The translations under genes were made by a program, and so were the position numbers. Of a stretch of 44,194 nucleotides of DNA, positions 7,914 to 16,710 are shown piece by piece. The notes beneath the pieces were generated by a model that ran no database searches, was not told where the DNA came from, and saw only the letters and a list, made by a program, of their open reading frames with translations. This DNA comes from Sphingobacteriales bacterium. Lineage in GTDB: Bacteria; Bacteroidota; Bacteroidia; Sphingobacteriales; Sphingobacteriaceae. How positions within the stretch are numbered: the first letter of the stretch is position 1; each line of letters begins with the position of its first letter. The stretch is taken from assembly GCA_004293485.1 (NCBI GenBank), contig RDYW01000049.1, positions 1-44,194 of the forward strand, given 5' to 3'.

Positions 7914-9551
7914 ATGAAAATTGCTTTAGCACAATTAAACTACCACATTGGTAATTTCGATTACAATACCAATAAAATAATTGAGGTATTAAACCAGCAA
8001 AAAAAACTGGGTACACATTTGGTGGTTTTTGCCGAGTTAAGTGTGTGTGGCTACCCGCCTCGCGATTTTTTAGAATATCCATCGTTTGTAGAAATGTGCG
8101 ATAAAGCGGTGCAAAAAATTGCATTGGCAAGCACTGGTATTGCCTGTATTATTGGTTCGCCCGCTAAAAATCCCCTGCCAAAGGGAAAAAATTTATTTAA
8201 CGCTGCTTACTTTATAGCTAACGGCAAAATCAGGGCAACCGTAAAAAAAGCCTTGCTGCCCACTTACGATGTTTTCGACGAATACCGCTATTTCGAACCC
8301 GCACAACAATTTGATTGCGTGGATTTTATGGGTTATAAAATTGCCCTTACCGTATGCGAAGATTTATGGAACATGGGCGATAACCCACTGTACACCACCT
8401 GCCCTATGGACGAGTTGATAAAACAACAACCCCATTTAATGATAAACATTGCGGCATCGCCCTTTAATTATACCCAGCAAAAAACCCGCAAAGCCATACT
8501 ACAACAAAATTGCCAAAAATATAATTTACCCCTATTTTACGTAAACCAAGTAGGTGCCCAAACCGAATTAATTTTTGATGGCGGCTCAACAGTTTTAGAT
8601 AAAAACGGTAAAACCCTAGCCCAATTAAATTATTTTGAAGAGCAAATTCAGGTTTTTGATTTCGAAAATATGGGTTTGGCTTTCGCCGATGTTACCGAAA
8701 CACCTACCACCGCTACCGAGCAAATTTACCACGCTTTGGTATTGGGCATTAGAGATTATTTTCAAAAATCGGGCTTTACAAAAGCAACTTTAGGTTTATC
8801 GGGCGGTATAGATTCGGCCTTGGTATGTGCCTTAGCGGCCGAAGCTTTGGGTGCCGATAATGTGCTGGCGGTTTTAATGCCTTCAAAACATTCCTCAAAT
8901 CACTCTATAAAAGATGCCGAAGATTTGGTAAAAAACCTAGGCTGTAAAAGTATAACCTTACCCATTGCCAGCATTGCCCAAACTTTCGAAGATATTTTAA
9001 AACCCGCTTTTAACAACCTACCGCAAAACATTGCCGAAGAAAACCTACAAGCCCGCAGCCGTGGCGTGTTGTTAATGGCGTTATCAAACAAGCTGGGTTA
9101 TGTACTTTTAAATACCTCAAACAAAAGCGAAACCGCCGTAGGTTACGGCACTTTATACGGCGATATGTGTGGTGCCATTGCCGTAATAGGCGATTGTTAC
9201 AAAACCCAAGTGTATCAGTTATGCGATTTTATAAACCGTGATAAAGAAATTATCCCACAAAATACCATCACAAAACCACCATCGGCCGAGTTGCGCCCTA
9301 ACCAAAAAGACAGCGACAGCCTTCCCGATTACGATTTGCTAGATAAAGTTTTGTTCCACTATATCGAAGAAAGCAAAAGTGCCCAAGAAATTATGGCTTT
9401 GGGTTACCCCGAAGCTACCGTTAGCCGCATTTTAAACCTAGTTAACAATGCCGAATTTAAACGTTACCAAACCCCGCCAATATTACGGGTTTCGCCCAAG
9501 GCATTTGGTATGGGCAGGCGAATGCCTATTGTGTGTAAATATTTGGTTTAG
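7914..9551 (+). CDS. nadE: Glutamine-dependent NAD+ synthetase
   Basis: A 545-residue two-domain enzyme that makes NAD+ from deamido-NAD+, ATP and glutamine-derived ammonia. Residues 1-250 are a nitrilase-type glutaminase with the triad Glu41 (VVFAELS), Lys112 (VKKALLP) and Cys148 (TVCEDLW). The C-terminal synthetase holds the pyrophosphate loop SGGIDS at 296-301, NLQARSRGVLLMALSN and GYGTLYGDMCGA, and ends KAFGMGRRMPIV. Length and motif order fit the bacterial glutamine-hydrolysing form. It follows the barrel protein gene by 9 bases. The 360 bases after it carry no gene. Confidence 0.97.
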   Translation: MKIALAQLNYHIGNFDYNTNKIIEVLNQQKKLGTHLVVFAELSVCGYPPRDFLEYPSFVEMCDKAVQKIALASTGIACIIGSPAKNPLPKGKNLFNAAYFIANGKIRATVKKALLPTYDVFDEYRYFEPAQQFDCVDFMGYKIALTVCEDLWNMGDNPLYTTCPMDELIKQQPHLMINIAASPFNYTQQKTRKAILQQNCQKYNLPLFYVNQVGAQTELIFDGGSTVLDKNGKTLAQLNYFEEQIQVFDFENMGLAFADVTETPTTATEQIYHALVLGIRDYFQKSGFTKATLGLSGGIDSALVCALAAEALGADNVLAVLMPSKHSSNHSIKDAEDLVKNLGCKSITLPIASIAQTFEDILKPAFNNLPQNIAEENLQARSRGVLLMALSNKLGYVLLNTSNKSETAVGYGTLYGDMCGAIAVIGDCYKTQVYQLCDFINRDKEIIPQNTITKPPSAELRPNQKDSDSLPDYDLLDKVLFHYIEESKSAQEIMALGYPEATVSRILNLVNNAEFKRYQTPPILRVSPKAFGMGRRMPIVCKYLV

Positions 9552-9911
9552 GTGGAGGATGGTGAAGTAAGGATTTATTAATTTCCGCTAGATTTTAAAA
9601 AATTATTTTAAAAATTTGATTTGAGCGTAAACTAACCCCAACATTGGCATCATCAATATCTCAAACTAAAAAAATCTCTTTATATTTAACTGAATGAGGA
9701 TACTATTTTAGCTTTTTACGTAATCTCAGGAATAAAAACAGGCTAAAAATGGCCAAATAAAGTTGTTAAACGAGGTATAAATATTGGCAAATAGGTAGGT
9801 TTAAAGCATCATCGGGCCTTTATGATGGGTTTAAGCTTGTGGGTACAATATTTAAAGGTTACGGTCTTAAAATGTATTTTTTGTTCGTTGTAATCTTTTT
9901 ATAGCATAAAA
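9552..9911. other. Gene-free interval after nadE
   Basis: AT-rich sequence between the convergent nadE and doxX-like genes. I see no recognisable coding remnant. A weak dyad (CATCAT at 9808-9813 against ATGATG at 9823-9828) lies inside it, with no T run, so I do not call a terminator. Confidence 0.5.
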
Positions 9912-10340
9912 TTATTTTTGATTCAACCATTTTTTATCTATCGAAATATGCCCTCCGCCAACTATTAAAATAAAAATACTTCCTAATAACATTGCCCAAT
10001 CTGTTCTGCTTGCATGAAATAATTCCCAAAAACCTTTTTCATTAAATACCTCTACTTTGGTAGTGGCAATAGCTACAAGCATAATTATTATTAATGGTAT
10101 TGCTGCTAAACGGGTAATAAAGCCAATTAAAACTAATATAGCGCATATTATTTCAAAGCATCCAACAAAATTTGCTAAAAATATAGGCATACTTAAGCCT
10201 ATTTTTTCGAACCGACCAGCACCTAACGAGTCTGGGAATAAAAATTTCTGAGTTCCTTCCGAAAGAAAAACTGCACCAACCATAAGTCGAATAATAATTG
10301 TTGACTTGGTATTATCTGTTTGAATAATTTTTTGAAACAT
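9912..10340 (-). CDS. DoxX family membrane protein
   Basis: A 142-residue protein with four membrane helices, typical of DoxX. Helix 1 carries RLMVGAVFLSEGTQKFLFP, followed by GAGRFEKIGL and the second helix with NFVGCFEIICAILVLIGF; the third is LAAIPLIIIMLVAIATT and the fourth WAMLLGSIFILIVGGG. The position of ARFEKIGLP-like and EIxxG motifs matches the family. DoxX proteins are linked to thiosulfate oxidation or to redox and thiol stress, but the activity here is open. It follows chrA by 29 bases on the same strand, so it is probably the last gene of the chromate operon. Confidence 0.88.
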   Translation of the reverse strand: MFQKIIQTDNTKSTIIIRLMVGAVFLSEGTQKFLFPDSLGAGRFEKIGLSMPIFLANFVGCFEIICAILVLIGFITRLAAIPLIIIMLVAIATTKVEVFNEKGFWELFHASRTDWAMLLGSIFILIVGGGHISIDKKWLNQK

Positions 10341-10369
10341 TTGTTATAGTTTTTAAAATAATATTTTGG

Positions 10370-11536
10370 TTATATCATTAGTTTTATAAAGATGCCTAAA
10401 ACTGCTGCTGCCCCTATTATATACGGCTCTTGTAGTTTTTTACTATAAAATAAAGCTAAAATAGTTGCAATAGCAATTAATGCCGTTGGGATGTCTAAAA
10501 TGCTTCTTGTTGCAATTACAATTACTGCACCAACCAATGCGCCAACAACTGCAGCTGTAATGCCGTTTACAAATGCTTTGATAGATGTGTTTTTGGATAT
10601 TTTTTTAAAGTATGGAGCTGGTATAACTGTAAATAAATAACAAGGAAAAAACGTAGCCAAAGCTGCAACGCTTGCACCCGGAAAACCAGCGACTAAATAT
10701 CCAATAAAACCAACTGTAATTACAACCGGTCCTGGGGTTATCATCGCAACAGCAACTGCATCTACAAACTGTTGTTCTGTAAGCCAGTTATTTTCTGTTA
10801 CAACTCCGGCATGCAAAAAAGGAACTATAGCCAAACCACTACCAAAAACAAATGCACCTGCTTTAGTAAAAAAGATGGCAATTTTAGTAAGCGTAGAACT
10901 TTCGAAATTCCAAAAGCCGATTTGCAATAAAACAAAACCGTTTGCTGTGGTTTTGTTAAGCCATTTTGGGGGTGCTTTAACAAGCATATATAAAAGCCCT
11001 GCAAAAACGAATAACATAACTTGTTCATGTTTTGTTAAAAAAGTGATGGCTGCCGCTGTAAAAAAGAACAACCAAAGTATCCAATTTTCTTTAAAGGATT
11101 GAAGATTAAATTTGCCGATTGATTTTGTAGTGAGTTTGTAAGAACTGTTAGCAATAATGCCAATAACGGCTGCACCTACACCGTAAAAAACCGCTTGCAT
11201 CCATGGAAGTCCTCCATACAGTTTGTAAGCCATGCCTAACAACACAACCATTATAAAAGAAGGAATTACAAAAGCAAGCCCTACCAAAGTTGCTCCTAAT
11301 ATGCGGTAATGAACAAAGCCAATATAAATACCCAATTGTGCTGCCAAAGGCCCTGGCGCTAACTGTGCCAAAGCCAATCCTTGTTTATATTCTTCATCAG
11401 AAATCCATTTTCGTTTTTCAACTAAATCTTTGTGTATATAACTTACTAAAGCTACGGGTCCACCAAAACCTGTTGATCCTAACTTTAGGAAGTAAAAAAT
11501 GAGTTGTTGTAAAGTATATATTGGCTTACTGTGCAT
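10370..11536 (-). CDS. chrA: Chromate efflux transporter ChrA
   Basis: A 388-residue long-chain CHR family transporter, which exports chromate from the cytoplasm. It has two homologous halves of about 190 residues. The N-half shows LGSTGFGGPVALVSYIH, KQGLALAQLAPGPLAAQLG and IYIGFVHYRILGA. The C-half repeats the plan with GAFVFGSGLAIVPFL, VDAVAVAMITPGPVVITVG and FIGYLVAGFPGA. About ten membrane segments are visible. The GFGG and PGP motifs in both halves are the conserved CHR signature. It lies 11 bases after the barrel protein gene and 29 before the DoxX gene; a ChrB-domain regulator two genes upstream supports the chromate role. Confidence 0.95.
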   Translation of the reverse strand: MHSKPIYTLQQLIFYFLKLGSTGFGGPVALVSYIHKDLVEKRKWISDEEYKQGLALAQLAPGPLAAQLGIYIGFVHYRILGATLVGLAFVIPSFIMVVLLGMAYKLYGGLPWMQAVFYGVGAAVIGIIANSSYKLTTKSIGKFNLQSFKENWILWLFFFTAAAITFLTKHEQVMLFVFAGLLYMLVKAPPKWLNKTTANGFVLLQIGFWNFESSTLTKIAIFFTKAGAFVFGSGLAIVPFLHAGVVTENNWLTEQQFVDAVAVAMITPGPVVITVGFIGYLVAGFPGASVAALATFFPCYLFTVIPAPYFKKISKNTSIKAFVNGITAAVVGALVGAVIVIATRSILDIPTALIAIATILALFYSKKLQEPYIIGAAAVLGIFIKLMI

Positions 11537-11547
11537 GGTTATAAATT

Positions 11548-12048
11548 TTAAAAAGCAATGCCAAACTGGAATGCAAAGGTTAAAGATGTTGGTTTGCTGT
11601 TGCCAAATCTAACAGGAATTGGCATAGCTATAAAGTAGCTGCTGTTTTTGTTTTTAATTACAGTTTTGTTTAAAACAGGGGTAAAGCCATACCTGCCTGA
11701 TGTTTCAAAAGCCGCCCTGCCAGCAAATGTAAACCCTTTACCTAACGCTAATAATATACCTGGGTGAAACAAAAGTTTGTTTGTTTTGCTGGTACCGTTT
11801 TCTGCTTTAATGATTGGTACAAATTCCATCGAAAACCCAATCTTGGGATTTTTCCAAATATTAATACCTGTAGGCAATCCTACAACATAATGCCCATCAA
11901 AATTATAGTTTGGCTCTTGCTCACTAAATGTAACTATGGGGTGCAAAATGCCAACATAACCCTTTACTTGTGGATAATTGGTTTGTGAAAATGCTGCTAT
12001 ATGGTAAGATAAAAAAAATATAAAAATTAGGTAACGAATGTGCTTCAT
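11548..12048 (-). CDS. Secreted barrel-like protein in the chromate operon
   Basis: A 166-residue protein with a signal peptide (residues 1-21, AAFSQ cleavage region). The rest has beta-rich alternating segments (YVGILHPIVTFSE, HYVVGLPTGINIW, KIGFSMEFVPII, FTFAGRAAFETSG, SLTFAFQFGIAF) and a C-terminal Phe, as in outer-membrane barrels. I do not recognise the family. Its place between the ChrB-AraC regulator and chrA, 11 bases before chrA, suggests a role in metal or oxyanion passage across the outer membrane, or in sensing. That is inference from position only. Confidence 0.65.
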   Translation of the reverse strand: MKHIRYLIFIFFLSYHIAAFSQTNYPQVKGYVGILHPIVTFSEQEPNYNFDGHYVVGLPTGINIWKNPKIGFSMEFVPIIKAENGTSKTNKLLFHPGILLALGKGFTFAGRAAFETSGRYGFTPVLNKTVIKNKNSSYFIAMPIPVRFGNSKPTSLTFAFQFGIAF

Positions 12049-12070
12049 AATATATTTACTTAGTACTATG

Positions 12071-12078
12071 CAAAGGTA
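12071..12078 (-). promoter_or_regulatory. Promoter -7 element of the barrel-chrA-doxX unit
   Basis: The minus strand reads TACCTTTG, an exact TAnnTTTG match, 23-30 bases before the barrel protein start and inside the 58-base gap after the ChrB-AraC gene. It would let the transport genes be expressed separately from the regulator. Confidence 0.55.
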
Positions 12079-12106
12079 TTTATGAAAACATTAAATGAAT
12101 AGCAGG

Positions 12107-12976
12107 TTAATTACCTTTTGTATTTTGTTTACTTTTTTTCAAATTTTTTCTGAATGCCGATGGATTTTTGCCTGTATGTTGTTTAAATATTCTTGTAAAA
12201 TGACTTTGGTCTGAAAAGCCTGTGAGATAAGCAATTTCTGTTAGCGAGTAGGTAGAAGTTTGTATTAATTTTATCGCTTTGTTAATGCGAATTTTTCTAA
12301 TGTAGTCGCCAAAGTTTAGGTCTTCAAAATATTTTGAAAACTCTCTTGATAAATAAGAAGGGTTTATTTCTAAAGTGTTAGAAATTTTTTTTAAGTCGAA
12401 TGTAAATTGAGTGTCTATCTGGTCTTGAATAATTTCTTTTAGGTTTTTAACCCAGTTAGGTATTTTCTGTTTGTTCGTTTTCTGATCTTTCAAAAACTTG
12501 TTATACACTTCATGCAGTAAATTTTCAAAAGGACTATTTTGTAAATGTTTTTGCTTTTGAAAATGTGTAGCCCAACTGTACAAGGCATCGTAAATAAGCA
12601 TTCCTATTTCTAATAACTTGTAGTCGTTAGTTATGTTATAGCAAAGCCCTGATGAAATTGCTAAAAGACCTGCAGCTTCCTTTGCTATATCGTGTTTGTC
12701 GGTGTCGGCACCACGAACAATAACTGCCATAACCAATACTGCGGGGTTGTTTATTTTATATTTTTTTATGATGTAGTCAAAAGTACATTCGTTGTTGTAA
12801 TGCGTATACTCTACATCAGGAATGTCAAATGGAATAGCGTCAAACTTTTTTGCATTAGTAAGCACTTCGGCGAATGGAACGTATATAAATTCGGCATCTT
12901 CATCAACAAATTTTTTTATAAGCCATGGGCAAGCTAATCTGTCAATTTTGGGTCGTTCTCTTGTAATCCATTTCAT
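12107..12976 (-). CDS. Chromate-sensing regulator: ChrB domain fused to AraC-type HTH
   Basis: A 289-residue protein joining two known domains. Residues 1-140 match the ChrB C-terminal (chromate resistance) domain: WITRERPKIDRLACPWLI, FIYVPFAEVLTNAKKFDAIP, CTFDYIIKKY and VRGADTDKHD are its conserved blocks. After a charged linker (about 140-190), residues 195-280 form an AraC/XylS double helix-turn-helix: INPSYLSREFSKYFE, IRKIRINKAIKLI, LTEIAYLTGFSDQSHFTRIF and TGKNPSAFRK. In Proteobacteria ChrB regulates chrA, with an unrelated N-terminal DNA-binding part. Here the AraC domain probably takes over DNA binding while the ChrB domain senses chromate. It is the first gene of the chromate module and has its own promoter and an upstream palindrome. 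Confidence 0.9.
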   Translation of the reverse strand: MKWITRERPKIDRLACPWLIKKFVDEDAEFIYVPFAEVLTNAKKFDAIPFDIPDVEYTHYNNECTFDYIIKKYKINNPAVLVMAVIVRGADTDKHDIAKEAAGLLAISSGLCYNITNDYKLLEIGMLIYDALYSWATHFQKQKHLQNSPFENLLHEVYNKFLKDQKTNKQKIPNWVKNLKEIIQDQIDTQFTFDLKKISNTLEINPSYLSREFSKYFEDLNFGDYIRKIRINKAIKLIQTSTYSLTEIAYLTGFSDQSHFTRIFKQHTGKNPSAFRKNLKKSKQNTKGN

Positions 12977-13003
12977 TTTTCCTTTGTGTTTTTTTTATAT
13001 ACT

Positions 13004-13011
13004 CAAAGGTA
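13004..13011 (-). promoter_or_regulatory. Promoter -7 element of the ChrB-AraC gene
   Basis: The minus strand reads TACCTTTG, an exact Bacteroidota -7 match, 28 bases before the ATG at 12976. A clear -33 TTTG is missing, as is common for promoters needing an activator. Confidence 0.6.
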
Positions 13012-13048
13012 ACAATAGATTTTATTTTTGTATATTCTTGCTGGCTAG

Positions 13049-13065
13049 TTAAGCAAGATGCTTAA
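13049..13065. promoter_or_regulatory. Candidate operator of the chromate regulator
   Basis: TTAAGCA and TGCTTAA form a perfect 7-bp inverted repeat with a 3-base spacer, centred about 50 bases upstream of the -7 element of the ChrB-AraC gene. An overlapping weaker dyad (TTGCT at 13038-13042 with AGCAA at 13052-13056) adds to the symmetry. The place is right for autoregulation, but AraC proteins usually bind direct repeats, so the binding protein is uncertain. Confidence 0.45.
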
Positions 13066-13605
13066 AATTAGAATTTTATACTTATAAAAAATAGATTGGT
13101 AATTAATTTTAGTATGGTAAAATTTAAAACGGTATTATATTTTTTTTCGTTTAGAATTACCGCGACATCTTTTTTTAGCCAAAGCTTCCTGTAAAAGGAT
13201 AGAGTAAATAATAAAAATAAAAATATATGATTTTAGTTTGTTGGGGTAAACTTAAAGTGAATTAAAACGGTCGATTATTCTCATAAAATATTTTAACTAT
13301 CTAACTTTATTGTTAAAAAAAATAATTTTTAATTTTATTTATCGGCATTATCGTAAGTAATTTTACTTAAGCTTATAAACTTTTACAGTTATAAAATAAC
13401 TATAACACTCAAAAAAAAACATAAAATTATTTTACCAATTTTATATTAACTATAAATGTTGTGAGCATTCGGCAAGCTTATTTAATATGAATTGGCAAAT
13501 AAGGTAAAAAAACCATAAGATTTAAAAAAGCAGAAACAGTGTAATACATTTATTCTTCAAAACATAATCATATAATGCTATATTTTATTATTCAACATAA
13601 TAAGT
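13066..13605. other. AT-rich gene-free interval
   Basis: About 540 bases of very AT-rich sequence upstream of the ChrB-AraC gene and downstream of nirD. No open frame of note, no hairpin with a T run and no repeat longer than about ten bases was seen. Confidence 0.5.
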
Positions 13606-13944
13606 TTAAACACCTATCCACACTTTTCCATCAATAACTTTTACAGAATAAGTTTTTATGGCACATTCATCGCCGCTAAGGCACTCGCCAGTTAGTAAAG
13701 AGAAAGTTTTTTTATGAAATGGGCAGGCTACTTTTGGTTCGCAAGTATCGCCTACGCTACCTATCATACCTCGCGATAAGGCCATTTGTTTCTTGTGTGG
13801 GCAAAGGTTTTGCGTAGCATACCACTCGCCACGGCGGGTAAAATTAAATACAGCTATTTGCTCGTCGTTTATTTTTACGCAAGCACCGCCGTTTTCGGGT
13901 ATATCGGTAGTGTTGCAGGCTAAAATCCATTGTGTTTGTGTCAT
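13606..13944 (-). CDS. nirD: Nitrite reductase small subunit, Rieske type
   Basis: A 112-residue partner of NirB in assimilatory NADH-dependent nitrite reduction to ammonium in the cytoplasm. It is a single Rieske domain with the complete [2Fe-2S] ligand set: Cys48-Pro-His50 in LCPHK and Cys74-x-x-His77 in ACPFHKKTF. The enterobacterial NirD lacks these ligands, so this one is of the iron-sulfur-binding kind seen in other bacteria. The gene starts 202 bases after the nirB stop, with a GC-rich repeat between, and has no promoter of its own that I can see; co-transcription with nirB is likely. Confidence 0.92.
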   Translation of the reverse strand: MTQTQWILACNTTDIPENGGACVKINDEQIAVFNFTRRGEWYATQNLCPHKKQMALSRGMIGSVGDTCEPKVACPFHKKTFSLLTGECLSGDECAIKTYSVKVIDGKVWIGV

Positions 13945-13954
13945 ATTTTTTTTT

Positions 13955-14141
13955 GGCCTCGGGCTTTTGGGCTTCGGGCAACGGGTTTCTAGTTTGTTGT
14001 GTTAGTTGCTTCGGGCTTCGGGCAACGGGCTTCTAGTTTGTTGTATTAGTTGCTTCGGGCTACGGGCTACGGGCTTCTTTTTTAATGTGTTAATGGCTGT
14101 GGAAGCCCGAGGCCCGAGGCTCAAAAGCCCGAAGCTCGCGG
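13955..14141. repeat. GC-rich repeat cluster between nirB and nirD
   Basis: Two tandem 44-bp copies (13972-14015 and 14016-14059) differ at two positions, and a degenerate third begins at 14060. Each is built on the short motif CGGGCTTCGGGC. The segment 13955-13979 recurs inverted at 14111-14135 with few mismatches, so the transcript could fold into a long hairpin. Base composition is far more GC-rich than its surroundings. The open frames that cross it on either strand are only products of the repeat. Confidence 0.8.
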
Positions 14142-14146
14142 CTATC

Positions 14147-16642
14147 TTACCATGCTGCTGCTTGTTTCTGTTCTCGCAAAGGCTCAAACTTTATGCTTGG
14201 GTCTTTTTCGTTGGGGGCGTTTACAAAATGGTTAAATTTCTTTTTTAAATTTTGGTTGTCCACTACTTCTTTCCACTCGCATACATAACCCTTAATTAAA
14301 CCTGCTATTTCTTCTTCTAAACTTTGGCAAATACCTAAGCTATCGTTTACAATTACGTTTTTAAGGTAAGCCATGCCGCCATCCATTTTGTTTAACCAAG
14401 TGGCGGTACGGGTAAGGGTATCGGCGGTTTTAATGTAAAACATTAAAAACCTATCGAGGTATTGTATGCAAGTAGCCTCATCAATATCGGTAGCCAGTAG
14501 TTGAGCGTGTTGTGGTTTGCTTCCTCCGTTACCGCAGATATAGAGGTTCCAACCTTTTTCGGTGGCTATTATACCAAAATCTTTTGCTTGGGCTTCGGCA
14601 CACTCACGCACACAACCACTTACGCCGCCTTTTAATTTATGTGGCGAGCGCAACCCTTTGTACCTGTTTTCAATTTCAATAGCAAACGATACGCTATCGT
14701 GTAAACCAAACCTGCACCAAGTGCTGCCTACACAGCTTTTTACGGTACGTAACGATTTTCCGTAAGCGTGACCACTTTCGAAACCAGCATCAATTAGTTT
14801 CTCCCATATTGCAGGTAAATCCATTACGTGAGCACCAAACAAATCTATACGTTGGCCGCCTGTAATTTTGGTATAAAGGTTATATTCTTTGGCTACTTGG
14901 CCTATAACAATGAGTTTATCGGCGGTAATTTCGCCGCCTGGTATGCGTGGCACTACCGAGTAGGTGCCTCCTTTTTGTATGTTGGCCAAATACCTATCGT
15001 TGCTATCTTGTATGGTATCTTGTTTTAAAATTACTTCGTTCCATAATCCAGCTAACATACTGGCAATAGGTGGTTTGCAATTTTCGCAACCATCGCCTTT
15101 GCCAAAGGTATCTAAAACTTGGTCGTAGGTTTTTATTTTATTAATGCGTATTAAATCTAATAATTCCTGACGAGAATAATCAAAATGTTCGCATATTACA
15201 TTTTTAATATATTTACCGTTTTCTTTTAACGTACCTGTAATAATATCTTTAACCATAGGTATGCAACCGCCACAACCTGTACCTGCTTTGGTACATTTTT
15301 TCATCCCATCAATGGTGGTAATATCTTGTTCAATTACGGCACTGCAAATATCGCCTTTGGTAACGGCTTCGCAGCTACACACTAGGGCTTCATCGGGTAG
15401 GTTCATTACGCCAGCACCTTCGGCGGCGGCTCCGCCTCGGCTACCTAAAATAAGGTCTTCGGGGTTGGGTGGCAATACAATTTTGTTGTTAACGGTTTGC
15501 AAAAGCATACTGTATGCTTCGGCATCGCCAATTAAAATCCCACCTAAAAGCTGTTTCCCATCGTTACTTATGTTTATGCGTTTGTAAACGCCTTTGTGTG
15601 TATCTTCAAAAATTATGGTGCGGCAATCGGGTTCGGTAATAAAAGCATCGCCAAAGCTGGCTACATCTACCCCAATTAGTTTTAGTTTGGTGCTCATATC
15701 AAAACCATTAAACTGTTTTTGGGCATTGCACAAATTAGCGGCAACTACTTCGGCCATTTCGTAACCTGGGGCAATAAGGCCGTAAATCATTTGGTCGTAA
15801 AGGGCGCACTCGCCTATGGCATAAATACTTGGGTCGCTGGTTTGTAAACTCTGGTTTACCACAATACCACCACGTAGGCCTACTTCAAGCCCACAAAGTT
15901 TAGCAAGTTCGTCTCTGGGCCTAATACCTGCCGAAATCACCAACATATCAAGCGGTAATTCGGTATCGTCGTTAAACTTTAAGGCTTCAATTTTATGGTC
16001 GCCTGCTATGTAGCTTGTGTTTTTGTTTAGGTGTACGGTTAAGCCAAATGTTGCTAGTTTTTGTTGTAAAATAGCACTTCCAGCACTATCTATTTGCCTA
16101 GGCATTAGCCTTGGTGCAAACTCTATAACATGGGTTTCTTTAATTCCTAAATCTATTAATGCTTTTGCGGCTTCGAGGCCTAATAGGCCACCGCCCATGA
16201 TGGCTCCCGATGTAGATTTTGCAGCCCAAGCTTTCATTAAATCTAAATCTTCGATGGTGCGGTACACAAAAACGCCATCTTTTTCTACGCCTGGTAAATT
16301 GGGTACAAACGCAGCCGACCCTGTAGCCATAATTAAATAATCGTATTTTAAAACGATTCCTTTTTGAGAATTTATGGTTTTTGTTGAACGTATAATTTCT
16401 GTAATTGGGTCGCCAAGGTGCAGGGTAATGTTGTTTTCGGCATACCAAGTGGCGGTACTCATAGATAGGTCTTCGGCGGTTTTGCCTGCAAAATATTCGC
16501 TTAAATGTACACGGTCGTAAGCTCTACGCGGTTCTTCACCAAAAACTATGATTTCAAAATCGGCTGATTTTGCTCTTAGTTTTTCGCAAAACTTATAGCC
16601 TACCATACCGTTTCCTACTACTATTACAACTGGCTTTATCAT
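14147..16642 (-). CDS. nirB: NADH-dependent nitrite reductase large subunit
   Basis: An 831-residue enzyme that reduces nitrite to ammonium with NADH. Residues 1-400 are an FAD/NAD(P)-binding reductase (VVVGNGMVGYKF near the start, GGGLLGLEAA for the second nucleotide fold). A BFD-like [2Fe-2S] domain follows (CSCEAV, then GTGCGGC around residue 450), with a second Cys pair in GCENC. The C-terminal siroheme/[4Fe-4S] domain carries Cys637, Cys643, Cys677 and Cys681 in SCVGSTWC and SGCVREC, the standard C-x5-C-x33-C-x3-C ligand set, followed by NLYICGNGG. Length is normal. It lies first in a nirB-nirD unit; a Crp/Fnr-like site is upstream. Siroheme would come from the CobA product encoded nearby. 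Confidence 0.97.
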   Translation of the reverse strand: MIKPVVIVVGNGMVGYKFCEKLRAKSADFEIIVFGEEPRRAYDRVHLSEYFAGKTAEDLSMSTATWYAENNITLHLGDPITEIIRSTKTINSQKGIVLKYDYLIMATGSAAFVPNLPGVEKDGVFVYRTIEDLDLMKAWAAKSTSGAIMGGGLLGLEAAKALIDLGIKETHVIEFAPRLMPRQIDSAGSAILQQKLATFGLTVHLNKNTSYIAGDHKIEALKFNDDTELPLDMLVISAGIRPRDELAKLCGLEVGLRGGIVVNQSLQTSDPSIYAIGECALYDQMIYGLIAPGYEMAEVVAANLCNAQKQFNGFDMSTKLKLIGVDVASFGDAFITEPDCRTIIFEDTHKGVYKRINISNDGKQLLGGILIGDAEAYSMLLQTVNNKIVLPPNPEDLILGSRGGAAAEGAGVMNLPDEALVCSCEAVTKGDICSAVIEQDITTIDGMKKCTKAGTGCGGCIPMVKDIITGTLKENGKYIKNVICEHFDYSRQELLDLIRINKIKTYDQVLDTFGKGDGCENCKPPIASMLAGLWNEVILKQDTIQDSNDRYLANIQKGGTYSVVPRIPGGEITADKLIVIGQVAKEYNLYTKITGGQRIDLFGAHVMDLPAIWEKLIDAGFESGHAYGKSLRTVKSCVGSTWCRFGLHDSVSFAIEIENRYKGLRSPHKLKGGVSGCVRECAEAQAKDFGIIATEKGWNLYICGNGGSKPQHAQLLATDIDEATCIQYLDRFLMFYIKTADTLTRTATWLNKMDGGMAYLKNVIVNDSLGICQSLEEEIAGLIKGYVCEWKEVVDNQNLKKKFNHFVNAPNEKDPSIKFEPLREQKQAAAW

Positions 16643-16710
16643 AATTAAATTTTTATATATGTGCTATTTATAATAAATATTAAAAAAATAATATTTATGA
16701 AACAATTATA

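Noticed and set aside
14002-14248. Open frames on both strands through the nirB-nirD gap
   Set aside because: They are produced by the GC-rich repeats and overlap the nirB end; the protein sequence is low-complexity and has no family pattern.
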